DNA from: an uncultured Lachnospiraceae bacterium
GTDB lineage: Bacteria; Bacillota; Clostridia; Lachnospirales; Lachnospiraceae
Direction of reading: 5' to 3'
Length of the DNA stretch: 64,000 nt
Assembly: GCA_910578405.1 (NCBI GenBank)
Contig: CAJTQO010000009.1
Span: 28,501 to 92,500, forward strand
The first letter of the stretch is position 1; the number at the start of each line of letters is the position of its first letter. This document shows positions 54,628 through 62,418 of this stretch, in pieces. The translations under genes and the position numbers were made by a program. The notes under the pieces were generated by a model, which did not search any database, was not told the origin of the DNA, and saw nothing but the letters and a program-made list of their open reading frames with translations.

Positions 54628-55107
54628 ATGCGACACTATCCTTATCCCGGCGCATTCGCAGAAATCGCCGGAAATGCCAATTATCCCTCTTTGCATGGGA
54701 AAGCCAATTTCTACCGCGTTCCTGCAGGCGGTGTATGGGTCGAAACGGAAATCCATGGCCTGCCTTACGAAAATATGCCTCCCTACAGCCAGTTTTATGG
54801 TATGCATATCCACGAAACCGGAGACTGCTCCCTTCCGTTTGAGAAAACCGGAAACCACTATAATCCAAACGGTATGCCTCACCCGGAACATGCCGGAGAC
54901 ATGCCGCCGCTTCTTGGCAACAAAGGTTACGCTTACAGCGCCTTCTATACGAACCGGTTTGAATTGCCCGAAATTATCGGCCGTTCCCTGATTATCCACA
55001 GCGCGCCTGACGACTTTACCACACAGCCTTCCGGAAATTCCGGCGTTAAAATCGGCTGTGGCGTTATCACTAACGCAACGCCTTATCTGAATCCTTTTGG
55101 CTCTTAA
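54628..55107 (+). CDS. Cu/Zn superoxide dismutase-family protein, cytoplasmic form
   Basis: 159 residues from ATG 54628 (CAGGAAA upstream); the longer frame from 54457 runs through a dispersed repeat. All metal ligands can be placed: H60 and H62 (GMHIHETGDC), H77 (GNHYNPNG), H85, H88 and D91 (PHPEHAGDMPP), and H124 (IIHSAPDDF). The disulfide cysteines C67 and C144 are present. The residue that matches the active-site Arg143 is Lys141 (NSGVKIGCGVI). There is no signal peptide, unlike most bacterial SodC. It may be a low-activity SOD or a copper-binding protein. Confidence 0.88.
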   Translation: MRHYPYPGAFAEIAGNANYPSLHGKANFYRVPAGGVWVETEIHGLPYENMPPYSQFYGMHIHETGDCSLPFEKTGNHYNPNGMPHPEHAGDMPPLLGNKGYAYSAFYTNRFELPEIIGRSLIIHSAPDDFTTQPSGNSGVKIGCGVITNATPYLNPFGS

Positions 55108-55192
55108 AGAAGCCTTTCGGCTCTTAAAGAATTTTCGATTCTTGAAGAATCCTATCCTGCCGCGCGGCATATCCTGGGAGACTTTTTATATT

Positions 55193-55385
55193 TTAGTTCC
55201 ACTGCCAGTTAGGCTCCCCTGGATGCGACAGCGGCAGAAAAACAATATCGGCAAATCCCTTCCCAGGCGGAAGTTCCCGTATCGGCTTATCGTCCTCCTT
55301 AGCGCTGCAAAATACACCCCCTGCCTCACAGCCCAATGAACTTTCATCTTTACAATGTCACTGTTATTGATTTCCACTTGCAGGC
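55193..55385 (-). pseudogene. Remnant of a PD-(D/E)XK nuclease/AAA-like protein
   Basis: In the minus strand one frame encodes AKEDDKPIRELPPGKGFADI and then VFLPLSHPGEP before a stop at 55195-55193. The GKGFADIVFLP stretch is the diagnostic part of the PDDEXK domain found in AAA-ATPase-like/DUF1703 proteins. The preceding VYFAA lies in a different frame, so a frameshift and truncation are evident. The 55108-55550 gap holds nothing else I can support. Confidence 0.5.
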
Positions 55386-55550
55386 ATTGCTATTGGCTCC
55401 GGGGCAGGCGGGCGAGCCGGCGCCGCTTCCGCCATCCGACACAAAAGCATAATGGACACGCTGAGTGCGCCTGATGCTTTACGATTGCATTGCTTGCCAC
55501 AATGCCAATATGGATACTGCCAAATACGCCCTGCCTGGCGTGAACCGGAA

Positions 55551-56123
55551 TTATTTCCGTCCGAGATACCTTCGGACTTTACTTTTATAAACGTTGTACT
55601 CCGCCCCAAATGTTTTTGACAAAAACGTTTCTTCTTGCAGTATTTGCAGATGAAGCATTGTCATGGCAAAAACAGAAAACGCCAGCAAGACCCAGTTAAA
55701 AGCTATAAGCAGAAGACCTGCATAAACACAATCAAAAGCTAAAAAGGCAGGATTTCTGCTAATGCTGTAAATCCCGCAGGTAATGATTTCTGTTTTATCG
55801 TTTTCCGCTATGCCAGCCCGCCAACTGTCTTTCATTGTTACAACGGATACGGTAAAAAGAATATCTCCGATAAAGCCAAGCGCCACACCGACGGCAACGA
55901 ACGTCTGCGGCAAATATGGCGGAATCAAAAACAGACTAAGGACTTCCGCTGCAACCACAGAATAAGTGGCTATTTTCATAACCAGCTCAATGTAGAATAC
56001 TTTTGTTTTCTGTTTGCCTTTTGCTATTTGGTCTGTCTGTATGCCTTTTCTTTTTTGCAGCGCCATCTTGCTAAGGTAGACTGCATAAAATACAGCAAGT
56101 ATCAGTAACCCTATAATTTTCAT
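55551..56123 (-). CDS. Isoprenylcysteine carboxyl methyltransferase (ICMT)-family membrane protein
   Basis: 190 residues, about five hydrophobic segments. The C-terminal signature reads GIYSISRNPAFLAFDCVYAGL and ILQEETFLSKTFGAEYNVYKSKVRRYLG, typical of the ICMT/PEMT methyltransferase fold with its RxP and EE motifs that bind S-adenosylmethionine. The substrate in bacteria is not established; lipid or small-molecule methylation is likely. Confidence 0.9.
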   Translation of the reverse strand: MKIIGLLILAVFYAVYLSKMALQKRKGIQTDQIAKGKQKTKVFYIELVMKIATYSVVAAEVLSLFLIPPYLPQTFVAVGVALGFIGDILFTVSVVTMKDSWRAGIAENDKTEIITCGIYSISRNPAFLAFDCVYAGLLLIAFNWVLLAFSVFAMTMLHLQILQEETFLSKTFGAEYNVYKSKVRRYLGRK

Positions 56124-56348
56124 TATGCTTCCTTTCTTGTGGGAACCGTTTTGGGATAAGATGAGTATATCACACAGATACAGATTTCTCTATTTCCATT
56201 ACAATGACAGTCCGCAAATAAAAATGTTCTTCTGACAGGCAGCAAAGCAGCAAACACGGAATTCCCTATAAACAAAAAGGCGGAAAGCCTGCGGACATCC
56301 CACAAACTTTACGCCTTTGATTTGCCAGTCTCTCTATTCCTTCTATTG

Positions 56349-56534
56349 TCACGCTTTTATCTTATCCAGTTCCGTCAGGTCAATGCCGCAAGCCGTTAAA
56401 ATAACCTTCAATTCTATATAACGCTCCTTTATCTCCTTATATACTGCCGATTCTTTATCCTCAATTAAAAACATGTACTTCTGCACTCTTGAAAATTCCT
56501 CCACCGAAATCCTTAGCATTTCTTTTTCACTCAT
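56349..56534 (-). CDS. Small helical protein of unknown function
   Basis: 61 residues from ATG 56534 (GGTGG upstream). It is helical and acidic (MSEKEMLRISVEEFSRVQKY, then KERYIELKVILTACGIDLTEL). It has no recognised domain. It may be an isolated regulatory protein or a remnant at the edge of the island. Confidence 0.45.
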   Translation of the reverse strand: MSEKEMLRISVEEFSRVQKYMFLIEDKESAVYKEIKERYIELKVILTACGIDLTELDKIKA

Positions 56535-56676
56535 ATAGGGCCACCTGCTTTCTTAACCGCATTCACCGACAACATTTCTACTATATACAAAGTAATGTAA
56601 TATAAAAAAGTTGACGCCCTATTCTCAAGGACTTGAGGACTTGAAATATAATCAAGAGAATAATGAGTGAATAAAA

Positions 56677-57022
56677 ATGGCGGAAAATAAACAGTGCGAC
56701 CACGAATACAAAGTACAGGCCGTGAAGCTTGCAAGAGAAATTGGATAGACTAAGGCCGCTAAAGAACTAGGAGTTCCCAAGAATACCATGTATGGCTGAT
56801 GAGAGCCAACCGCCTTGGCAATCTTGACCTTGGGGCTGGCTCACAGACACCGCAAAGCGCTATGACGCTTAACGAGGAACTCATCCAGCTTCGCCAGCAG
56901 GTAAAAGAACAGGAAAAAGAAATCAGGCGTTTGAAAAAGGAAAACGACTTTGGGGAGGAAGCCATCGCTTTTTGCCGTGAGCCGTCTGAAGTCAGCAAAA
57001 ACGAAAGACGGCGATATATTTA
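56677..57022 (+). pseudogene. IS3-family OrfA remnant with stops and frameshift
   Basis: Starts MAENKQCDHEYKVQAVKLAR and continues across an in-frame stop into TKAAKELGVPKNTMYG, the helix-turn-helix of IS3/IS911 transposase OrfA. A second stop and a frameshift follow, after which MTLNEELIQLRQQVKEQEKE restores the leucine-zipper region. The end (FCREPSEVSKNERRRYI) is shortened and no OrfB is present. It is a dead transposon fragment that marks the left edge of the AT-rich island. Confidence 0.85.
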
Positions 57023-57049
57023 GGAGAACGAAATAAAGTAAGCGGGAGG

Positions 57050-57077
57050 CATTGGAAGAGGGATTCCAATGTTTTTT
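57050..57077 (+). terminator. Intrinsic terminator at the end of the IS remnant
   Basis: CATTGGAA with TTCCAATG around a 6-nt loop, followed by six T. It should block transcription from the transposase debris into the island gene. Confidence 0.8.
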
Positions 57078-57104
57078 GAGTCAAAATAATATTTGAAAAA
57101 AGTG

Positions 57105-57133
57105 TTGACGGAATTAATAGGAAAAAGTAAAAT
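57105..57133 (+). promoter_or_regulatory. Distal promoter in front of the SIR2-GHKL gene
   Basis: TTGACG (57105-57110), 17-bp spacer, TAAAAT (57128-57133). This would give a long leader of about 465 nt. Confidence 0.55.
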
Positions 57134-57549
57134 TATGGTAGATAATGTTACGTTGCAAATAGAGAATTAGGTTTGTTTAAAGAGGGTAAATATTTAAAAC
57201 CTGTTTTTGAATGAAAATAGGCGGTAATTGGGATACAATTATATGTAAAAGGGAATGGATTGATGAGTTTGCAGTTAGGAAATTTGCGTACAAAAATTTA
57301 TGTTTTAAAATGGCGATATCATTAATGCTCTTCATATTCAAAAAATCCCCAATAAAAGTAGGAAAAGTAAAGCATTAATTTGGAAGTAAGAAAGTAAGAT
57401 TTCTGACAGGACTTTTGTAAATGGTATCTAAAACTTAATTTTGTTACCATCGGATTTGTGATGCATCCAGAGGTACCAGTTATGACGAATTTTTAAAAAA
57501 TTTGTTATAGAAGAAAGGGAATAATTGGGCTGCGAACAATATTGTGTTG

Positions 57550-57578
57550 TTGGTGGGGAGATAGGGGAAAGTTATAAT
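57550..57578 (+). promoter_or_regulatory. Proximal promoter of the SIR2-GHKL gene
   Basis: TTGGTG (57550-57555), 17-bp spacer, TATAAT (57573-57578). The start would be close to the AGGGAG ribosome binding site at 57591-57596. Confidence 0.6.
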
Positions 57579-57603
57579 TTGCTTTATATTAGGGAGATAC
57601 AGC

Positions 57604-60306
57604 ATGTGTAAAATAGATGAAAAATTAAAAGAAATGCAACAAGTTTTGCAAGAGAAGAAAATGCAACCTATATTTTTTGTGGGGTCTGGATTATCAAGAA
57701 GGTATTTGGATTCAAAAAATTGGGATGAATTGTTAGAAAAAATTGCAGAAGATGCGAAATGTGATTATTTAACTCTAAAAAAAATATGTAATAATGAGTA
57801 CGAGAAAATCGCACAAGAGTTAGAATTTTATTATTTTAGATCTGTAAGTTGCGATGATTTGAAGTCTACTAAACGCAGAGAAATTTTAAGAAATAGAATT
57901 TCTGAAATATTTATAGAATGCACAGAAAAATACAATGAAAAAATATCTTCCATTAAGAACGAAGATTTTAATAAGAAAATTTGCAATGACTTATCTTCAA
58001 TCCAAAATTTTAATAATCATGATGGAGCAAAAAAGATTTGGGAATATGCCAGCAACTATGATGGTATAAAAAAAGAAATAGAAAAACATTCTTATAGTTT
58101 AAAAAAGCTTATTGAGATTCAAGAATTACAGAAAACGAATCCTAAAGCGATAATTACTACAAATTATGATACCCTGTTAGAAGATATTATATTTGAAAAT
58201 AGGTGTAGCAGGCATATTGGACAAGAAGGCTTTACAAGTGAGATAGATGCTCAAGAACATAAAATTGATTTGTATAAAATACATGGATGTGTTACAAAAC
58301 CAGAATCTATCATAATAACCAAAGAGGATTATGATGTTTTCTTTCAAAAAAGCAAATATTTATATTCAAAAATTTTTACTTTATTTTGGGAAAATCCAAT
58401 AATATTTATTGGTTATAGTGTTTCTGATAGAAATATAAAAGATATCTTAACGGTAATGATAGAAATTATGTCAGATGAAGATAGAAAGGAATTTTTAAAA
58501 CGAATATGGATAGTTGATTATGTAGGAAGTGGGAATAGAGAACATGTAGAGAATAAAGAAATAGAGCTACTAAATGGAGAGAAAATTAGTATAACTTGCT
58601 TTTGTTTAGAAGATTACAGTAAGTTGTTTACTTCAATAAATGAAGTTGTTTTAAGTCAACAGTTTGGAGAACTAAAATTTACTATCTCTAAAAATGTAAT
58701 TGAGTTGTTAATAGAACCTTTATATCAACAACAAGAAAAACTAAAAGTAGTTACAAGAGAATTGCTTCAAAATGCCTTGGATGCATGTAAAAAGAAGGGG
58801 ATACATGCCAAAATCGAAATAACGATTTCCGAAAAAGGAGGGATTAACTATTTAACAATAAAAGATAACGGTATAGGTATGAATTTACAGGAAATCCGAG
58901 AAAATTTTTTGACAGTGGGGAAAACAAGTAAACAGAATAATTGTGAGGGATTGGTTGGAAAATATGGCATTGGAATTTTGTCTATTTTTTTGATTGGGGA
59001 CTATGCTGAGGTATATACAAAAAAGGAATGTGGAGAAATGTTATCGTTAAAAATTGATAATAAAGATGATAACAAACGGGTTGAATGGTTGGAACCCGAC
59101 CAACAATTTGTTAAGGAAATTGAGAGGAGTTCATTTACGCTTGTAAAAATCCGACTTAATGATCATTTGAATAAAGAAGATCCGCATTATATTGAAAAAT
59201 TGGGCTTGGACATGTATGTTACAAAGCCAGAAAATTCTATTATTGTTAAATATATGGATAAAAAGGAAGAAGTGCCTAAAGTTGATAAAAATGGTTGGTT
59301 TAAAGAATTGTCCGATAATATTAAATTATATAAACGAAAATGGCTTAATGTAGATGAATCAGAATTTAGTTTAGAAGAAAGAAAACTTGCTAAACGATTG
59401 AATAGAAGTGGGTACATATTTTATAACGATATGCTTTCTTCTGTCGTGTTTGAAAAGGCAGAATTTAAGCAGTTGAATAATAGTAGTATTCCCTTTGTTA
59501 TGTTAGATTATAATGATGTAAAAGCTGTTGAAACAGATATAAAAACAAATTTATCAAGAAGCAATGTTCAAATATTAGGAAATGTAATGAAAATTATTGC
59601 AAGGGGAATATATGAACTTGAAATAGAAAAAATAGTTGCAATAATTTGTGATAGCAAGGAAGAGATAGAAGAAAGCAAATTAGATTGCTATGAGATATTA
59701 AAGAAGATAAGAAAAAATAGTATTATGTTTAGCGATAATATAGATATTTTGATTTATGGAAATAAACTAACATTTAGTAAAGCACCCGCTTGGGAACATA
59801 TTAATATTTGGGGAAGTGAAGAATTTGCAAAACATTTTTCAAAAGTGTTAAACAAACCTATTTTACATTATAATTTACTAATGGATAAATCATTAGTTTC
59901 AGATTGTATAGAGAAAGATTATATATTGTGTATATCTATTAAATATTTAGAGAGATATATTTATGATGCTACAAGTCCTCAAAATGGCTTGAGAAAAGAT
60001 GCATTAATAAATATTCTGCATATTTTGGGATATAACGCCAAGAATGAAAATGACCCAAGTTCAAATGTTTGGCAATATGTAAGAGATAATAGGCAAAGTA
60101 TACGGACATCATATATAAATAAGGCTCCTAATGGACTTCTTTGGTTAAAAAATTCTTGTAATATAAATATAAATGTAAATGACAATTTCCTAATTGTGTT
60201 TGAAACATCAACTGTAAATAAGTATTTAGATAATGATTTTTATGAAATTTTAAAAAGGAGCATAGACCAGAAATCTCTTAATGGCATTGTGGACATTCAT
60301 ATGTAA
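57604..60306 (+). CDS. SIR2-like NADase fused to a GHKL (Hsp90-like) ATPase, putative defence protein
   Basis: 900 residues from ATG 57604 behind AGGGAG. Residues about 1-345 are a SIR2 domain with all its motifs: FFVGSGLSRRY (27-31 region), IITTNYDTLLE (N187, D189), LYKIHGCVTKPESII (catalytic His227) and IFIGYSVSDRNIKDIL. Residues about 360-560 are a GHKL ATPase: VTRELLQNALDAC (E386, N390), IKDNGIGM (421-426) and VGKYGIGILSIF (452-457). The last 340 residues have no recognised fold. Codon use is strongly AT-rich and neighbours are transposon debris, pointing to recent acquisition. SIR2 domains in defence proteins hydrolyse NAD+ to abort infection; here the Hsp90-like ATPase probably gates that activity. 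The phage trigger is unknown. Confidence 0.9.
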   Translation: MCKIDEKLKEMQQVLQEKKMQPIFFVGSGLSRRYLDSKNWDELLEKIAEDAKCDYLTLKKICNNEYEKIAQELEFYYFRSVSCDDLKSTKRREILRNRISEIFIECTEKYNEKISSIKNEDFNKKICNDLSSIQNFNNHDGAKKIWEYASNYDGIKKEIEKHSYSLKKLIEIQELQKTNPKAIITTNYDTLLEDIIFENRCSRHIGQEGFTSEIDAQEHKIDLYKIHGCVTKPESIIITKEDYDVFFQKSKYLYSKIFTLFWENPIIFIGYSVSDRNIKDILTVMIEIMSDEDRKEFLKRIWIVDYVGSGNREHVENKEIELLNGEKISITCFCLEDYSKLFTSINEVVLSQQFGELKFTISKNVIELLIEPLYQQQEKLKVVTRELLQNALDACKKKGIHAKIEITISEKGGINYLTIKDNGIGMNLQEIRENFLTVGKTSKQNNCEGLVGKYGIGILSIFLIGDYAEVYTKKECGEMLSLKIDNKDDNKRVEWLEPDQQFVKEIERSSFTLVKIRLNDHLNKEDPHYIEKLGLDMYVTKPENSIIVKYMDKKEEVPKVDKNGWFKELSDNIKLYKRKWLNVDESEFSLEERKLAKRLNRSGYIFYNDMLSSVVFEKAEFKQLNNSSIPFVMLDYNDVKAVETDIKTNLSRSNVQILGNVMKIIARGIYELEIEKIVAIICDSKEEIEESKLDCYEILKKIRKNSIMFSDNIDILIYGNKLTFSKAPAWEHINIWGSEEFAKHFSKVLNKPILHYNLLMDKSLVSDCIEKDYILCISIKYLERYIYDATSPQNGLRKDALINILHILGYNAKNENDPSSNVWQYVRDNRQSIRTSYINKAPNGLLWLKNSCNININVNDNFLIVFETSTVNKYLDNDFYEILKRSIDQKSLNGIVDIHM

Positions 60307-60362
60307 TATGCTTGTTTATGTTATTTATGCAAAAATAAAAGCTGATATTTCTGGCAATACTG

Positions 60363-60494
60363 CTAATGCCGATGGAATAAGGCCGGGACATTCCTTGATA
60401 AGATATGATGTCCCGGCTTTTTTACAGGTGTTGGGTAAGTCTTTCCCCATAAAGGACCATCAAACGGTTTAATTTGTTGTTTTGTTGCTGGCAT
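60363..60494 (-). pseudogene. Truncated ORF, possible transposase N-terminus
   Basis: 43 codons from ATG 60494 behind GGGAGG, reading MPATKQQIKPFDGPLWGKTY and then a short tail that crosses the SIR2-gene terminator before the stop. The good start but abrupt end, together with an adjacent inverted repeat, suggests a truncated gene, perhaps of an insertion sequence. The family is not recognised. Confidence 0.3.
60382..60423 (+). terminator. Intrinsic terminator after the SIR2-GHKL gene
   Basis: GCCGGGACAT with ATGTCCCGGC around a 16-nt loop, followed by six T. It ends the island transcript. Confidence 0.85.
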
Positions 60495-60496
60495 AA

Positions 60497-60540
60497 AAAC
60501 CTCCCTGACACTTCATTACACTGTATCAGAGAGGTTTTCT
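60497..60540. repeat. Inverted repeat near the right edge of the island
   Basis: ACCTCCCTGACAC and GTATCAGAGAGGT form an imperfect inverted repeat around 11 nt, on the AT-rich/GC-rich border. It may be a transposon end or a bidirectional terminator. Confidence 0.45.
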
Positions 60541-60600
60541 TAAAGTTTATGGATTTGTGCGTATGTAAATCTATTTCCGGCCAGGGCAGGCTGTCCCCTT

Positions 60601-61203
60601 TTACTCAACGCCAAGCTTGCGCAGCTCTTCCAGCGCTTTTTCCCTGTCCGTAAAGTGAATGGTTTGTATGCCAAATTCCGCAGCCGCCGTAAGGTTCTTT
60701 TCCGTATCATCCAAAAAGACGCACTCTTCGGGCGTTAAGCCGTATCGGTCAATCAGCCGTTTATAAATCTCCGGCTCCGGTTTGATAGTCTGTTCCTGGT
60801 AAGACAAAATCCCTCCGTCCACATATTCCAGAAAATCCAGGGCAGATTTGCATTCCTTGTGCGCCCGGCGCGCAAAGTTGGACAATACCAATACTTGGTA
60901 TCCCTTCTGCTTCAATTCCTTTATCCATGGTATGGCATACTCATACCTGACCATCATCCCATCCAGGTTGTCCAGACATTGCCGGATTTCATTCTCTATC
61001 CCGGGGTCATTGTTGATAAATGCCTCCATAACTTCCTCATCCGTCATTCTTCCCCTGTCATATTCCGGCCACGCGCTGCTCCCCACCGTCGCTTTCACAA
61101 TCCTGGAAAAAATCTCTTTGGAATAGCCGTTCCTTTGCAAAAAAGCTTCCCATCCAAACCCTGCCAGCACATTGCCAATATCAAAAATAACTGTCTTAAT
61201 CAT
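60601..61203 (-). CDS. HAD-IA family hydrolase (YihX-like phosphatase)
   Basis: 200 residues. The nucleophile motif is VIFDIGNVLAGFG (D8 and G-variant DxGN typical of YihX-like members). Motif II is VLVLSNFARRAH, and the C-terminal motif is ECVFLDDTEKNLTAA with the acidic pair. It should dephosphorylate a small sugar phosphate or related metabolite. AAGGGG precedes the start. A 15-bp tandem array lies 70-160 bp upstream. Confidence 0.92.
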   Translation of the reverse strand: MIKTVIFDIGNVLAGFGWEAFLQRNGYSKEIFSRIVKATVGSSAWPEYDRGRMTDEEVMEAFINNDPGIENEIRQCLDNLDGMMVRYEYAIPWIKELKQKGYQVLVLSNFARRAHKECKSALDFLEYVDGGILSYQEQTIKPEPEIYKRLIDRYGLTPEECVFLDDTEKNLTAAAEFGIQTIHFTDREKALEELRKLGVE

Positions 61204-61270
61204 TTTAAACCCCTTGTCCCTTTCTTCCTTTCCTCTTTTTCCTTCTTTGTTCCGCTTTCCCCTCCACTGT

Positions 61271-61360
61271 CATTCCCCATTCACTTACTCCTCATTCGCT
61301 TACTCCCCATTCGTTCACTCCCTATTCTGTCATTCCCCATTCTTCCATTCCGCCATTCCC
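61271..61360. repeat. Six tandem copies of a 15-bp unit
   Basis: Units run end to end at 61271, 61286, 61301, 61316, 61331 and 61346, with consensus YAYTCCYCATTCNYT on the plus strand. They sit upstream of the HAD gene and downstream of the LysR gene. The array contains stops in every frame, so it is not coding. Confidence 0.85.
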
Positions 61361-61471
61361 TGCATACCGTTTTTCGTCTGCCGCTTAAACGCAGCACCAA
61401 AACACAGGCTGCCTCCTGCGGCTTCCTGCCGCCAATCCCGTTCCGGCCCATGGTACGAAAAACCCTGGCGG

Positions 61472-62383
61472 CTAAACGTCACCGCCCCTGTCCTGCGTAT
61501 CCGCCACAATCATCTCCAACAGCTTCCTGCCTGCTGCCGACAGAGGATTCCTGCGGTCTGTGACCAGGCAAAAATCCCTTTTGGGAATCATCTTGTTAAA
61601 CCGTAGTTCAAACAGTTTGCCTTCCTCCAGGCATTCCGCCGCAAACTCCCGCATAATACACCCAACCCCCAGGTTACGCAGCGCAAACTGCACAATCATA
61701 TCGCTGGTGGCCAGTTCAAACTCTGGGCGCATCACCACGCCGTTTCCCTCCAGATAAGCGTCCATATAGCAACGTGTGCTGGTATTTTTTTCTAATGTAA
61801 TCAACGGCAGTTTCTCCAGCTCCTGCAAATCCAGCGTTTTGTTTTTGTACGGTATAAATTTTAACCCCGCCACAAAAACATCCTCGATTTCCTTTACCTT
61901 CACCGCCTGGAGGCTTCCTGTTGTTTCAAAAGGTTCACTCACCAGCCCAAAATCAATTTTCCCCTCCTGCAGCGACCGCAGCGTTTCCGGCGTGGGCGCA
62001 TTGGAAACTACCACACGGATTTTCGGATATTCCTCATGAAACCGTTCCAGATACGGCAACAGGAAAAAACGCAGCGTCATATCGCTGGCGCCAATATGCA
62101 CTTCTCCCAGCTCCAGATTCTGCATCTGCGCCAGTTTTTTCTCTCCCAGCTCCATCTGCTCATATCCCTTGGACACATAACGGAACAAAAGCTCTCCTTC
62201 TGTCGTCAGCTTTACGCCCTTTGAGGTGCGTACGAACAATTTCGTACCCACCTCCTGTTCCAACTGCTTTATGGACTGGCTCACCGCCGGCTGGGATATG
62301 GAAAGCTCCGCCGCCGCCATAGTCAGACTTTTCCTGGTCGCCACATAGTAAAAAACTTTATAATATTCCAAACTGCTTATCAT
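61472..62383 (-). CDS. LysR-family transcriptional regulator
   Basis: 303 residues. The N-terminal winged helix-turn-helix is FYYVATRKSLTMAAAELSISQPAVSQSIKQLEQEVG, read in pieces (residues about 10-45). The C-terminal effector domain runs from VHIGASDMTLRFFLLPYL. It is a CysL/YwfK-type regulator by its IGAS start, but its ligand is unknown. It is 35 bp downstream of purA, so it may be co-transcribed with it. Confidence 0.92.
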   Translation of the reverse strand: MISSLEYYKVFYYVATRKSLTMAAAELSISQPAVSQSIKQLEQEVGTKLFVRTSKGVKLTTEGELLFRYVSKGYEQMELGEKKLAQMQNLELGEVHIGASDMTLRFFLLPYLERFHEEYPKIRVVVSNAPTPETLRSLQEGKIDFGLVSEPFETTGSLQAVKVKEIEDVFVAGLKFIPYKNKTLDLQELEKLPLITLEKNTSTRCYMDAYLEGNGVVMRPEFELATSDMIVQFALRNLGVGCIMREFAAECLEEGKLFELRFNKMIPKRDFCLVTDRRNPLSAAGRKLLEMIVADTQDRGGDV

Positions 62384-62418
62384 GGACTGCCTTCCTTAAT
62401 ATTTATTTTAACACGCCG

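Larger units (their letters stand above)
57023..57603 (+). other. AT-rich leader region before the SIR2-GHKL gene
   Basis: Contains a terminator, two promoter-like sequences (listed separately) and only weak short frames. One 55-codon frame at 57211-57378 has no ribosome binding site and I do not call it a gene. Confidence 0.5.

Noticed and set aside
57211..57378. 55-codon ORF upstream of the SIR2-GHKL gene
   Set aside because: No ribosome binding site, AT-rich random-like composition and no recognisable motif.
60363..60494. Functional small gene at the right edge of the island
   Set aside because: Good ribosome binding site, but the frame runs through the terminator of the opposite gene and stops after 43 codons; kept only as a low-confidence remnant.
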